Positions 7,893-16,410 of a stretch of DNA of 43,478 nucleotides are shown in pieces. This DNA is from Nitrospinota bacterium (GTDB lineage Bacteria; UBA8248). The stretch spans positions 1 to 43,478 of the forward strand of contig JAPOYD010000119.1 in the NCBI GenBank assembly GCA_026706735.1, written 5' to 3'. The translations under genes were made by a program, and so were the position numbers. The notes under the pieces were generated by a model that worked only from the letters and a program-made list of their open reading frames with translations, was not told the DNA's origin and did not search any database. The number at the start of each line of letters is the position of its first letter. The first letter of the stretch is position 1.

Positions 7893-8642
7893 ATGCGTTT
7901 CGAGAACAAGACCATCATCATCACGGGCGCGGGCGGGGGTATCGGACGGGCGAGCGCGCTCAGGCTCGCGCGCGAGGGCGCGCGCGTCGTCTGCATGGAC
8001 ATCGCCGAATCACGCGAAGAAACCGTCAAACTTATCAAGGATGGAGGCGTCGGCGACGCAAGCGCGGTGGCCTATGACGCCCTGAATTCAGAAGACGTGA
8101 AGAAAGTCTTTCAAGAGAGTATTTCAACAAACGGCCCCATCGACGGCCTCGTCAACTGCGTCGGCGCCGGCCTTCCGCTATCGGCGCTTGAAATCGACGA
8201 GGAGGCCTTCGAGAAGATGTTCGACATGAACGTGAAAACGACGTATCGCGCCTGCTGGTCGGTGCTCCCCCACATGCAGGAACGCAGCGGCGGCAAGATC
8301 GTCAATTTCTCCTCCGTCGCGGGCCGTTCGGCCAGCGTGCTCCAGGGGCCGCACTATTCGAGCGCCAAGGCCGCCGTCATCGGCCTGACGCGCCATCTGG
8401 CGCGCGAGTTCGGCCCGCACAACATCAACGTGAACGCGGTCGCGCCAGGCGTCATCGGCACCGAGCGCATCCTCGAGCAAATGAGCGACGCGCAAAGGCA
8501 AAGAACCGAAGGGGCCACGCCTCTGGGGCGCATCGGCAGTCCCGAAGACATCGCGGGCGTCGTCGCCTTTCTCGCCTCCGAAGACGCGCGCCACGTCACC
8601 GGCGTCACCATCGACGTGAACGGCGGATTCTTCCTGGCTTAG
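7893..8642 (+). CDS. Short-chain dehydrogenase/reductase (FabG-like)
   Basis: A 249-aa classical SDR. It shows TGAGGGIG (residues 11-18), an acidic residue after beta-2 (CMDIAES, suggesting NAD preference), NCVGAG at about 88-93, Ser141 and Y155-x3-K159 (YSSAK), and ends DVNGGFFLA. A strong GGGAGGAAAGGC ribosome site precedes the ATG. It is divergent from the LLM gene across 191 bp and differs clearly in sequence from the SDR at 4410. A 3-ketoacyl or hydroxyacid dehydrogenase role is possible but unproven. Confidence 0.92.
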   Translation: MRFENKTIIITGAGGGIGRASALRLAREGARVVCMDIAESREETVKLIKDGGVGDASAVAYDALNSEDVKKVFQESISTNGPIDGLVNCVGAGLPLSALEIDEEAFEKMFDMNVKTTYRACWSVLPHMQERSGGKIVNFSSVAGRSASVLQGPHYSSAKAAVIGLTRHLAREFGPHNINVNAVAPGVIGTERILEQMSDAQRQRTEGATPLGRIGSPEDIAGVVAFLASEDARHVTGVTIDVNGGFFLA

Positions 8643-9143
8643 TAGTAGGGGCGGTTCGCGAACCGCCCCTACGAGAACACCCCCTTGAGAGATCACGATA
8701 CTCGTCATTCCGGCGTATGCCGGAATCCAGGAAATTTGGTTTTGGCTTTATCGTTTTTGGTTTGTCGTTTTCATGGTCGTCCGGCGCTGTTGCCTTCCTC
8801 GTCGGTTCTGGATTCCGGCATACGCCGGAATGACGATCAAAGGCCGCCTCTGCGAACGAAGGATTTTAGTGTAGGGGTCGCATACATGCGACCCTCCCGG
8901 TTCGTGGCATCCGGGCCGCATAATATGCGGTCCCTACACACCCTCTCGAATAACGACCGTAGGGGCCGTTTGCGAACGGCCCTCCTTGGAGGAGAAACGG
9001 GCGCTTCACGAAGCGCCCCTACGGGAACACCCTCTTGAGAGATCGCGATGCCCGTCATTCCGGCTTTCGCCGGCATGACGTTGAACACTCTCGATTGAGG
9101 CTGCAACAACCCTTTCAGGAAGCTTTTCCAACAACCTCAAGTC
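8643..9143. repeat. Intergenic cluster of hairpin repeats
   Basis: 501 bp without a gene, packed with inverted repeats. There is a perfect 28-bp palindrome at 8645-8672. Hairpins lie at 8707-8726, 8812-8831, 8875-8894, 8913-8934, 8963-8982 and 8999-9018, with a weaker one at about 9057-9076. The arms around 8703-8730 and 8808-8835 are exact reverse complements of one another. The stretch 8671-8714 recurs with a few changes at 9021-9064 as a direct repeat about 350 bp away. Several hairpins are bordered by GTAGGG or CCCTAC. At the right end is GCTTTTCCAACAACC (9122-9136), a variant of the GGTTGTTGAAAAAG terminus seen elsewhere in the window. Confidence 0.85.
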
Positions 9144-11267
9144 CTACCCCTCGGGAGATTCCGCCTCCACAGGCGTCCGGGTTACGAAATCCTTGGGCCG
9201 CATCAACTGCATGACGATCGATGCGATCATCAAAGCCAGCCCCGTCGTCTTGTACCACATGCCGTTCCAGAACAGGGCCGCTCCCGCCACACCCATGAGG
9301 ACGCGGTCGAACGTCGTCAGGATGCGCAGGAAATAGCCCTCCAGGGCCGCAGAGGTGCATATGAAGCCCAGGGCCGCACTCACCCAGACCAGGATAACCT
9401 GATCCCAGGGGCCGTTGATCAGGATCGGCGTGTAGGCCATCAGGAGCGGCACGACGTAGAGCGGTTTCGCCAGCTTGAGCGATATGAAGCCCGTGCGCAT
9501 GGGGTCGCACTGCGCGACGCCTGCGGCCACGAACGCGCCGAGCGCAAAGGGCGGCGTGAGGGCCGCGTCCTGGCTCAGCCAGAGGATGATCATGTGCGCG
9601 GTGAACATCGAGAGGCCGAAATCCATGAGTGCGGGCCCGGCCAGGATAGCGATGAGGATGTAGCTCGCCGTAATCGTCATCCCCATGCCCAGGATGTAGC
9701 TGGCGAGCGCCACCAGGGCCACCGCCAGCCAGAGCATGTTGTTCGAATAGGAGAGGATGATGGCCGTCATCTTCTGGGCCAGATCGGGATGCGTGACCCC
9801 GGTGAGCACCAGGCCCATGACGCCCGCCGTCGCGCCGATGACGAGCGAGTTGACGGAGCCCGTAACGAACGCGTCGCCGATTTCGGACATGATGCGCCGC
9901 GCCTCCTGATGCCGCCACGCCAGGAAGCAGCCGAAAAGCACGTAGAGATACACCGCGTCGCCGCCGTAGAGGATGCTGGCGACGAAAACGACCGCCTGTA
10001 CACCCAGCAGATACCAGCACTTCTGCTTTATCGTGCTCACCACGATGGAGGCGACGATGGCCCAGAAACCCGCGAAAAACGGCGAGAACTGGAGGATGAG
10101 CAACATGATGAGCAATGCGATGGGGAGGAGCAGTATCCCGTCTTTTCTCAGCACGCCCCAGAAATCGGGCAATTCTTCTTTCGTGAGACCCTGGAGGTTG
10201 TTCTTGCTCGCGTAGTAGTGGACCGACATGAAGACGGAAAGATAATACAGAAGCGCTGGCACGAGGCTCACGAGCGCGACCTTGTAGTAGGGCGTCTCGG
10301 TCATCGCGGCGAGGATGAAGGCGGCCGACGCCATGATGGGCGGCATCAGGTGGCCGCCGATGCTGGCCACCGCCTCGGTCGCCGCGGCGTAGGTGGCCCG
10401 GAAGCCCCCGCGCTTCATGAGGGGAATCGTAAATGTGCCGGTGATGACGATGTTCGCCGCCCCGCTGCCGACGATGGAACCGACAAGGCCACTCGACACC
10501 ACGGCCGCCTTCGCCGCCCCGCCCTTGAAGCGGCCCACGAGCGCGAAGGCGAGATCGACGAACACATCCCCCACCCGTGTGGCCTGGAGCAGCGCGCCGA
10601 ATATCAGAAAGATGAAAACCACCTGCGCGTAAACGCGGGTGATGACCCCGTAAATGCCCGACTGGCTGTAGAGATAGCCCATCACGTAGCCGAACTCCGC
10701 GCCCTTGTGCGAGAGCAGACCCGGAAATATCGGCCCGGCCCAGTCGTAGAACAGGAATACGATGGCGACGATGGGCAATACGAGACCGAGCACGCGTCGG
10801 CACGTCTCCCAGACGAGGCATGCGGCGGCGAAGCCGAACACCACGTCGTTCCATTCCACGATGCCCGCCCGGTTGCCGCGGTCGTCGTAGTAATACATGA
10901 ACTCACACATTATGACGAAGCTCAGTACGCACCAGATCAGGTCGAAACCCGAGGGCCTGTCCTTAGGCGAAGTCTCTCGGCAGGGGTAGAGCAGAAAAGT
11001 GAGAACGGACGTAAGGCAGATGAATATGGGCAGGGAGAACTGTTCCCCGTAGTACGGGATGTAGGGAAATTCGAGAAGTGCTAACTTCAGGCTCCTTGGG
11101 CCAAAGATCGTGAAGCTCCCGTTCACTGCGCCGAAAAGAAAATATGCGGCGAATATGAAGCCCACTACGCGCAGCGCCCAGAGGGAATGGCCGCTCAGCG
11201 TCCTCGTGGTGGCGAGGCCCGCGCCGAGGAAACTGCCGATTTTTTCCAAGACGCTGCGAAAACTCAA
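9144..11267 (-). CDS. TRAP transporter permease, fused small and large (4TM/12TM) subunits
   Basis: A 707-aa polytopic membrane protein. The N-terminal part (about residues 25-200) corresponds to the small DctQ-like subunit. The rest is the large DctM-like subunit with the typical ANIVITGTFTIPLMKRGGF segment and GGHLMPPIMASAAFILAAMTE. The fusion is the form found with TAXI-type binding proteins, and the TAXI gene lies directly upstream. TRAP systems import organic acids using a sodium or proton gradient. The start is TTG at 11267, preceded by GGGGGATC; no ATG lies nearby. A stable hairpin between the two transporter genes may lower permease expression relative to the binding protein. Confidence 0.93.
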   Translation of the reverse strand: MSFRSVLEKIGSFLGAGLATTRTLSGHSLWALRVVGFIFAAYFLFGAVNGSFTIFGPRSLKLALLEFPYIPYYGEQFSLPIFICLTSVLTFLLYPCRETSPKDRPSGFDLIWCVLSFVIMCEFMYYYDDRGNRAGIVEWNDVVFGFAAACLVWETCRRVLGLVLPIVAIVFLFYDWAGPIFPGLLSHKGAEFGYVMGYLYSQSGIYGVITRVYAQVVFIFLIFGALLQATRVGDVFVDLAFALVGRFKGGAAKAAVVSSGLVGSIVGSGAANIVITGTFTIPLMKRGGFRATYAAATEAVASIGGHLMPPIMASAAFILAAMTETPYYKVALVSLVPALLYYLSVFMSVHYYASKNNLQGLTKEELPDFWGVLRKDGILLLPIALLIMLLILQFSPFFAGFWAIVASIVVSTIKQKCWYLLGVQAVVFVASILYGGDAVYLYVLFGCFLAWRHQEARRIMSEIGDAFVTGSVNSLVIGATAGVMGLVLTGVTHPDLAQKMTAIILSYSNNMLWLAVALVALASYILGMGMTITASYILIAILAGPALMDFGLSMFTAHMIILWLSQDAALTPPFALGAFVAAGVAQCDPMRTGFISLKLAKPLYVVPLLMAYTPILINGPWDQVILVWVSAALGFICTSAALEGYFLRILTTFDRVLMGVAGAALFWNGMWYKTTGLALMIASIVMQLMRPKDFVTRTPVEAESPEG

Positions 11268-11341
11268 TGCGTGATCCCCCGAGAGCGTGGCCGGGTTTCC
11301 GGTGAGACCTCTCGACTAAAACGTGTGCTTCACTTCAAAAT

Positions 11342-11375
11342 ACCGGCCGGGAGGAGAGAAGGCCTCCCGGCCGGT
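11342..11375 (-). terminator. Strong hairpin between TAXI and TRAP permease genes
   Basis: A perfect 13-bp GC-rich stem (11342-11354 with 11363-11375) closes an 8-nt loop. On the minus strand it is followed by ATTTTGAAG, a short T-run. It lies between the TAXI stop (11398) and the permease start (11267). It may be a partial terminator or an mRNA-stabilising 3' structure that keeps the binding protein more abundant than the permease. Confidence 0.65.
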
Positions 11376-11397
11376 TTGGATACGTGCGCCCTTCTTA

Positions 11398-12375
11398 TTA
11401 GTTGGGCAGTTTGTAGCCGACTTCCTTCCAGTAACGCGCAGCACCCGGGTGTATTTTCAAGCCAGCGGCTTTCATTCGATCCAGATCCGGAGCCGTCACG
11501 AAACCAGTGGCCCAGCCCTTGTGCACTTTCAGCAGGAATTCGCGGCCCTTCTTCGAGAAGTTGATGCGCGCGACTTCATACACGACGTCGGCGGGCACGT
11601 TGCAGCCCACGATGGTCCACGCGGCATAGCCGATGGTGGGCACCGGCTTGTCGACACCGTTATAAGATCCTTTCAGTATATCAGTTTTGAAGTATGATTT
11701 GCTTATCTTAAGAAGGCCGTCGCCCACTTTCCCGTCCACCGGAAGGAGAGTGATGGGCAGCGAGGTCGCCAGCTTCAGGACGGCCGGCGAGGGCACGGGG
11801 TTCGGAATGGTGAAGGCGTCCAGACGGCCGTCCTTGATGGCGTCCGCGGCCACGTTCCAGTTCAGGTTCTCCTCGCGTACCTTGATGCTGGCGAGCTTTA
11901 CCACGGTATCCGTCATAAAGTGCGTGCTGCTGCCCCGGCGGGCGAAACTGACGCGCTTGCCGTTCAGATCGGCGACCGTCTTGATGCCTGAGTCCTTCCG
12001 CACGGCGATGTGGAACTGCGAGACCGTGCCGGGTCCCAGGCCGCACTGGTTCTTGTAGGGCTTTTTGAACATCTTCTTGCCCTGGATCGCCAGCCGCACC
12101 AATGGGGCTACACCAAGAGCGAACTCGGCCCTGCCGTTTTCGACCAGCCGGATGTCTTCCACCGCGCCGCGCGTGGTGAGGTTGTTCATCTCGACGGTCT
12201 TCGATTCCTTGGACACCAAAGCCGCGAGACCGCCCCAGATCACGTAGGCGGCGGCGCCGGGCCCGGCGCTGGCGACCGAGGTCTTGATGCGGGCGGCTTC
12301 GGCGCTCGAGAACGACAGGCCGACCGCCAGCGTGAACGCGACTGCTGCAACCGCAGCGTTTTTCAGGTACTTCAT
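11398..12375 (-). CDS. TAXI-family TRAP transporter solute-binding protein
   Basis: A 325-aa exported protein. Its N-terminus is a signal peptide with probable cleavage after SSAEA (residue 27). The mature part begins ARIKTSVASAGPGAAAYVIW, and conserved binding-protein features follow: VEDIRLVENGRAEFALGVAP, DLNGKRVSFARRGSSTHFMTD and VVKLASIKVREENLNW. It should capture an organic ligand in the periplasm and deliver it to the fused permease encoded next. A GGAGGAGAAACA ribosome site precedes the ATG. The ligand is unknown; the upstream amidase and FdrA genes hint at an amide or organic acid (inference). Confidence 0.9.
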   Translation of the reverse strand: MKYLKNAAVAAVAFTLAVGLSFSSAEAARIKTSVASAGPGAAAYVIWGGLAALVSKESKTVEMNNLTTRGAVEDIRLVENGRAEFALGVAPLVRLAIQGKKMFKKPYKNQCGLGPGTVSQFHIAVRKDSGIKTVADLNGKRVSFARRGSSTHFMTDTVVKLASIKVREENLNWNVAADAIKDGRLDAFTIPNPVPSPAVLKLATSLPITLLPVDGKVGDGLLKISKSYFKTDILKGSYNGVDKPVPTIGYAAWTIVGCNVPADVVYEVARINFSKKGREFLLKVHKGWATGFVTAPDLDRMKAAGLKIHPGAARYWKEVGYKLPN

Positions 12376-12449
12376 TGTTTCTCCTCCTTGGTGAATAGTG
12401 ATGCCACGAAATAAAAACGATTCCCGGAATGCTTGCCCAAAAACGAGAA

Positions 12450-12938
12450 TCAGGAACGCTCCTCTTCTTCACGAAACGTGTCGATATCGCAATAGAGCTC
12501 GATGTAGTTTCCATCCGGGTCGCAGAAATAAAAGGCGCGGTTCCCGCTCCCCTGCTCGAAGCCGTCACCTTCGGGGCCGTGGACCAAAGGGCCGTATTCG
12601 ATCCTGACGCCGCACTCTTTCATGTGCCGAAGCGCCTTGAGCCACTCTCCCCGGTTCGGCACTTCGAAAGCCAGGTGCTGAAATCCCGGCTTGGCTTCCG
12701 CCATGGAATTGCCTGATTCGGGATACAGCCCCGAGGCATCCTCCGGGGCCTGGAAGAAAACGACCTCATGATGGGTGACATCGCATCGCAAAAATACGGA
12801 AGCCCCGCCGGGCACTTTCGCGCCCGGGCCGCTTCTGCTCGTTACCTTGAAGCCCAGCACGCGGGTGTAGAAATCCTCCATCCGGTCCAGGTCTCTGGTC
12901 CAGAATCCAACGTGCCCTATTTTCGTCGTCTTGAACAT
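12450..12938 (-). CDS. VOC-superfamily (glyoxalase/extradiol dioxygenase-like) protein
   Basis: A 162-aa vicinal-oxygen-chelate protein with two beta-alpha-beta-beta-beta modules. Likely metal ligands are His in IGHVGFWTRDL, His in FQHLAFEV and Glu in DGNYIELY, matching type I extradiol dioxygenase or glyoxalase geometry. The start MFKTTKIGHVGF is chosen because homologous folds begin here; its ribosome site is weak, and a longer frame upstream is possible but has no domain. It lies between the amidase (202 bp upstream) and the TAXI gene (74 bp downstream) on the same strand. Ring cleavage or thiol-adduct metabolism is possible; I cannot choose. Confidence 0.85.
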   Translation of the reverse strand: MFKTTKIGHVGFWTRDLDRMEDFYTRVLGFKVTSRSGPGAKVPGGASVFLRCDVTHHEVVFFQAPEDASGLYPESGNSMAEAKPGFQHLAFEVPNRGEWLKALRHMKECGVRIEYGPLVHGPEGDGFEQGSGNRAFYFCDPDGNYIELYCDIDTFREEEERS

Positions 12939-13140
12939 AAAACCCGGTTCACTATCGGAAGAGGCGTTGGAGGGAAAATAAATGAAATAGTCCCGCCTTC
13001 CCGGCCTCGCAACCGCCCCTTGAACTAAAATACCCGTAAGACAAAATCTTAAACCATACCGCTGGGCAAAAAGCAAGAAACCTCAAAGCTTCGCAGCGAA
13101 AATCGGGGCCTACCGGGCAATCGTGTCGACAGTGGTTCAA

Positions 13141-14502
13141 CTACTCCCCTTCGACATCGGGAAATTCCGCTACCCAGCCCAGTTCCGCCTCGCACCAGCG
13201 GGCGGCGGAGAGAAGCGCAGCCTCGCCGAAGCGGCGTCCGCCCAGCTGAATGCCGATGGGCAGATTCTCATCCCCCCGGCCCACCGGAAGACTGACGGCC
13301 GGAAATCCGATTTGCGTGAAGGGTTCGTTGAACAGAGCGTTTCCCGTGGATTCCTCGGCGATGGGAGGACGCTCCACGTGGGAGGGCAGGATGACGAGGT
13401 CGAAATTCCGGAAATAATCCTCCATCCGCTGAATGAAGCGCGCGCGGAAACGCAGGGCGTTCACGTAGTGAACCGCCGGCGTCATCAGGCCCGTGGAGAT
13501 GTTTTTCCGGATATGGGAAGCATAGGCGTCCTGATTCTCCAGGAACATTTTATCGTGATAGGCGGCAGCCTCCACGCGCATGATGATGCGGTGTGCCGCG
13601 TGCATCTCCTCCACGTCCACGGGCAGCGTCGCCTCCTGGACGTCCACGCCCTTGGCCTTCATGCCCGCGGCGCACTCCTCGATGCGCCCGGCCACCTCCT
13701 CGCTCGCATGCGGAAGGAGGTCCTCTTTCCAGAAGCACGCCCGCTCCGGTTTCATCGGGGCGGAGGCCTCGGCGTAATCGGGCACGGCGACGTCGGGCGC
13801 CTGGGCGTCGAGCCCGTCCGCTCCCGAGATGACCGTGAGCACGCGCGCCGCATCCTCGGTATTCCTGGTGATGACGCCCACGTGGTCCAGGTTCCAGGAC
13901 ACCGAGATCAGCCCGCTTCTGGGGATCCGCCCATAGGTGGGTTTTAAGCCCACCACGCCGCAAAAAGCAGCAGGCCTGAGAGTCGAGCCGCCCGTCTGGC
14001 TGCCCAGGGCCGCCGGCACCATCCCGACGGCCACGGCGGCTGCGGAGCCGCTGCTGGAGCCGCCGGGGCTATGCTTCAGGTTCCACGGATTCCGCGTTTG
14101 CGAGGGATCGGAGGTGGCGAACTGCGTGGTGACCGTCTTGCCGAGGCAGATCGCGCCCGCATTTTTCAGGCGCGTCGTGACGGTAGCGTCCTCATCCGGC
14201 ATGTCGCCTTTCAGCAGGGGAGAGTTCGCCTCGCGCGGCAGGCCGGCGACGTCCACGATGTCCTTGTAGCCGATGGCGGCGCCCCCGAGCGGCCCGTTCC
14301 CCTCACCGCTTGCGAGGCGTTCGTCGACAGCTCCCGCACTCTCAAGCGCGCCATCTCTGTCCACGTGCGCCCACGCCAGGAGTTTTCCTTCCAGCGCGTC
14401 GATCCGCTCCAGCAAGGAGCGCGTCCACTCGGCAGCGGACAAGCCGCCTTCCTCGATTCTTCTCAGCCCATCAGAAAGGCTCAAACGCCAAGGCTCACTC
14501 AT
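13141..14502 (-). CDS. Amidase-signature family amidohydrolase
   Basis: A 453-aa amidase-signature enzyme (GatA/AtzE/AtzF group) that hydrolyses a C-N amide bond. The Ser-cisSer-Lys triad is visible: Lys80 in AAIGYKDIVD, the cis-Ser (about 150) in GGSSSGSAAAVA, and the nucleophile near Ser173 in SQTGGSTLRPAA. RBS GGGAGTG precedes the ATG. It lies 36 bp downstream of the 57-aa FdrA-type small gene and in the same run as FdrA and the AtzG/GatC-like small protein, which may be its partner. The substrate could be a linear amide, urea derivative or carbamoyl compound. It is not a plain GatA, because no gatB or standard gatC adjoins. Confidence 0.93.
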   Translation of the reverse strand: MSEPWRLSLSDGLRRIEEGGLSAAEWTRSLLERIDALEGKLLAWAHVDRDGALESAGAVDERLASGEGNGPLGGAAIGYKDIVDVAGLPREANSPLLKGDMPDEDATVTTRLKNAGAICLGKTVTTQFATSDPSQTRNPWNLKHSPGGSSSGSAAAVAVGMVPAALGSQTGGSTLRPAAFCGVVGLKPTYGRIPRSGLISVSWNLDHVGVITRNTEDAARVLTVISGADGLDAQAPDVAVPDYAEASAPMKPERACFWKEDLLPHASEEVAGRIEECAAGMKAKGVDVQEATLPVDVEEMHAAHRIIMRVEAAAYHDKMFLENQDAYASHIRKNISTGLMTPAVHYVNALRFRARFIQRMEDYFRNFDLVILPSHVERPPIAEESTGNALFNEPFTQIGFPAVSLPVGRGDENLPIGIQLGGRRFGEAALLSAARWCEAELGWVAEFPDVEGE

Positions 14503-14538
14503 TTTTCACTCCCATGTTGATGTATTGCCCGCCATGAT

Positions 14539-14712
14539 TCATCCATCGAGTTCTTCGAGTTTCTCCAGTATTTCGAGCAAACGGGGCTTTCCCCCCGCCG
14601 GCGGCCGCCAGCGCACGTGCGTTACGGGCACGTTCTGGTTTTTGAGTTCATCCGCGAATACCTCGAGACCCAGATTCACGACTCTAAGCTGTTTGCTCCT
14701 AAAATCCTTCAT
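14539..14712 (-). CDS. 57-aa FdrA/DUF1116-type small module
   Basis: A short gene that is easily missed, 57 aa. It contains LRVVNLGLEVFADELKNQNV and THVRWRPPAGG, followed by a short acidic helix. I recognise the VNxGLExFAxxLxxQxVxVxxVxWRPPAGG pattern as a conserved segment associated with FdrA and DUF1116 proteins in the oxamate/allantoin-type loci. My recollection of whether it is usually fused or free is uncertain. It starts two bases after the FdrA stop (TGA-ac-ATG), so translation is coupled. With FdrA (499 aa) the combined length of 556 is close to that of full-length single-chain FdrA, suggesting a split protein (inference). High GC3 supports it being coding. Confidence 0.8.
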   Translation of the reverse strand: MKDFRSKQLRVVNLGLEVFADELKNQNVPVTHVRWRPPAGGKPRLLEILEKLEELDG

Positions 14713-14714
14713 GT

Positions 14715-16214
14715 TCACGCGTTCTCGATCAGTTCCGGCTTCACCAGCGCTGCGGCGAAACGCGCCGCCTGGGCGTTGGATGGCAACACCACCACACCGG
14801 CGTCCTCGAGAATCCGCACCTGCTCGTCCATATCCTGCGGATCGTCCGCCGTGCCCACTACCGAGGCGACGAAGGCTGGACTCTTCCCCTTCTCTTTCGC
14901 CTCCGTTATGGCCCGCGCCAAAGGGCCCGCCGGGTCCGGGGAACTTCCCCTGCCCAATATCACGTCGAACAAAACGACGCCCAAGTCCCCATCCATCGCC
15001 GCCTGCGAGACCATCTCCGCGCGGGACTCGGGGTCGATCATCGGGTGCGGCTTGCCGACCGTGTATCGATCATCACCCAGGTCGAGAATCCGGTGGCGGC
15101 CGGCCTCCTCGTTCCAGGACGCATCGCCAAGCAAGTCTTCCAGAATGAGACGACTCTCATGGGCGAGCGTGCCGCCGGAAAACAACCCGAGAACGCCCCC
15201 GCCATCGAGCGCGCCGCCCGGTTTCAGGGAGGCGATTTTCTCTTTCAGCCACGCCTGGGCGAAGAAATTTTCAGGTCTGTAGCTTTCCCCTTTCAAAATC
15301 GCCGCCACGGCGTGGCCCGCATCCTCCAGAGTCTCCGCCCAATCGGGATTTTCCGCACCCAGAAAACACACGACATGCGGCTTGCTGAAGTTTTCGAGCG
15401 CCTCTTCGATTTCAGGCAGTACCTCCGCATCCGGCGGCTTGGATATCAGCGCCACGATTTCCGTTTCCGGATCACTCGACAGGAAATCGAGCGCGTGGAG
15501 CGTCATCAGCCCGCCCACTTCTGCCGACAAATCACGTCCGCCCACGCCGATGCCGTGGGAAACCCCCTCGCCCAGGGCGTCGAGTTGAGAGGCCACCGCC
15601 TGGAGGCCCGTGCCCGATGCGGCGATGCAGCCCACGCGCCCCGGCCTCACGGCGTTGGTGAAACCGAGACCGGCGCCCGCGATGTATGCCGTTCCGCAAT
15701 CGGGCCCCATCAGGAGCAAGTCCCGGCGGGTGGCTTCCCGCTTGAGCGCCACCTCGTCATCCACCGACACGTTGTCGCTGAACAAGAACACGTGGAGGCC
15801 ACTCCGCAGGGCATCCATGGCTTCTTTCGCGGCATAGGCGCCGGGTACGGAGATCATCGCCAGGTTGGATTCGGGCGCCCCAGCGAGCGCTCCCGCGAGG
15901 CTCGATGGCGAAAAATCGCTGGAATCGCCGCCAGTAACCCTCGCTTGCGTGAGAAAGGCTTTCGCCTCCTCGATCGCTTCGCATGCAGTTTCTTGCGTCT
16001 CCGCCTCCACGGCCAGCACCAGATCGTTCGGCCCGGCGTCGACCTCGCCATCTCCCGCCAGTCCCGCATGAAGCAGGATCTCGCGGTTCGCGGGGGTACC
16101 CATGAGCGCCGCAACTTCTGAGACGCCCTTCTTCTTGCCGATCTCGCGCGCGAGGCGCATGAGTTTCACGGAATCCTGATAGAACAAAGGCAGTACGAGC
16201 CTTGCGAGCGGCAA
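14715..16214 (-). CDS. fdrA: FdrA family acyl-CoA synthetase-like protein
   Basis: A 499-aa protein related to succinyl-CoA synthetase alpha (SucD). It includes the N-terminal YQDSVKLMRLAREIGKKKGV segment, the LLLMGPDCGTAYIAGAGLGF loop, the CoA-ligase-like IAASGTGLQAVASQLDALGEG, and GIGVGGRDLSAEVGG. In E. coli FdrA is part of the oxamate carbamoyltransferase system of allantoin breakdown. Here the usual DUF1116, DUF2877 and carbamate kinase partners are absent from the window, so only an acyl or carbamoyl transfer role can be suggested. The start is TTG at 16214, one base after the stop of the small gene upstream. The 57-aa gene follows at once. Confidence 0.9.
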   Translation of the reverse strand: MPLARLVLPLFYQDSVKLMRLAREIGKKKGVSEVAALMGTPANREILLHAGLAGDGEVDAGPNDLVLAVEAETQETACEAIEEAKAFLTQARVTGGDSSDFSPSSLAGALAGAPESNLAMISVPGAYAAKEAMDALRSGLHVFLFSDNVSVDDEVALKREATRRDLLLMGPDCGTAYIAGAGLGFTNAVRPGRVGCIAASGTGLQAVASQLDALGEGVSHGIGVGGRDLSAEVGGLMTLHALDFLSSDPETEIVALISKPPDAEVLPEIEEALENFSKPHVVCFLGAENPDWAETLEDAGHAVAAILKGESYRPENFFAQAWLKEKIASLKPGGALDGGGVLGLFSGGTLAHESRLILEDLLGDASWNEEAGRHRILDLGDDRYTVGKPHPMIDPESRAEMVSQAAMDGDLGVVLFDVILGRGSSPDPAGPLARAITEAKEKGKSPAFVASVVGTADDPQDMDEQVRILEDAGVVVLPSNAQAARFAAALVKPELIENA

Positions 16215-16215
16215 T

Positions 16216-16410
16216 TTATTTTTCTTCTCGGGAAGCGTCGAAGAGAGGGGGGAAAGGTTCCTGCGTTTTCTCGATCGAGGCGGAAGACAGCATCTGCATC
16301 ATCTCCGCCACTTCATCGGCAAACCCGGCGATGCGATCCTCATCTTCCAAACCGAAGACATCCCGCCCCATCCGCACCAGTTGCGCGGCGACCTCTGCTT
16401 GCTCGTTCAT
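16216..16410 (-). CDS. Small AtzG/GatC-like helical protein
   Basis: A 64-aa protein starting MNEQAEVAAQLVRMGRDVFG. Its ATG overlaps the UbiX stop (ATGA) and it ends one base before the FdrA TTG. It is predicted to be two helices followed by a tail with EP and PLF (TQEPFPPLFDASREEK). This resembles the small amidase partners AtzG (DUF4089) and GatC, in which two helices and a Pro-rich tail wrap around the amidase. An amidase gene lies two genes downstream, which supports the idea. The similarity is weak and pattern-based; an unrelated small operon protein remains possible. Confidence 0.65.
   Translation of the reverse strand: MNEQAEVAAQLVRMGRDVFGLEDEDRIAGFADEVAEMMQMLSSASIEKTQEPFPPLFDASREEK

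Noticed and set aside
8645-9080. Possible CRISPR array in the hairpin cluster
   Set aside because: Repeats are not identical, spacing is irregular (from under 20 to over 80 bp), and no cas gene is present.
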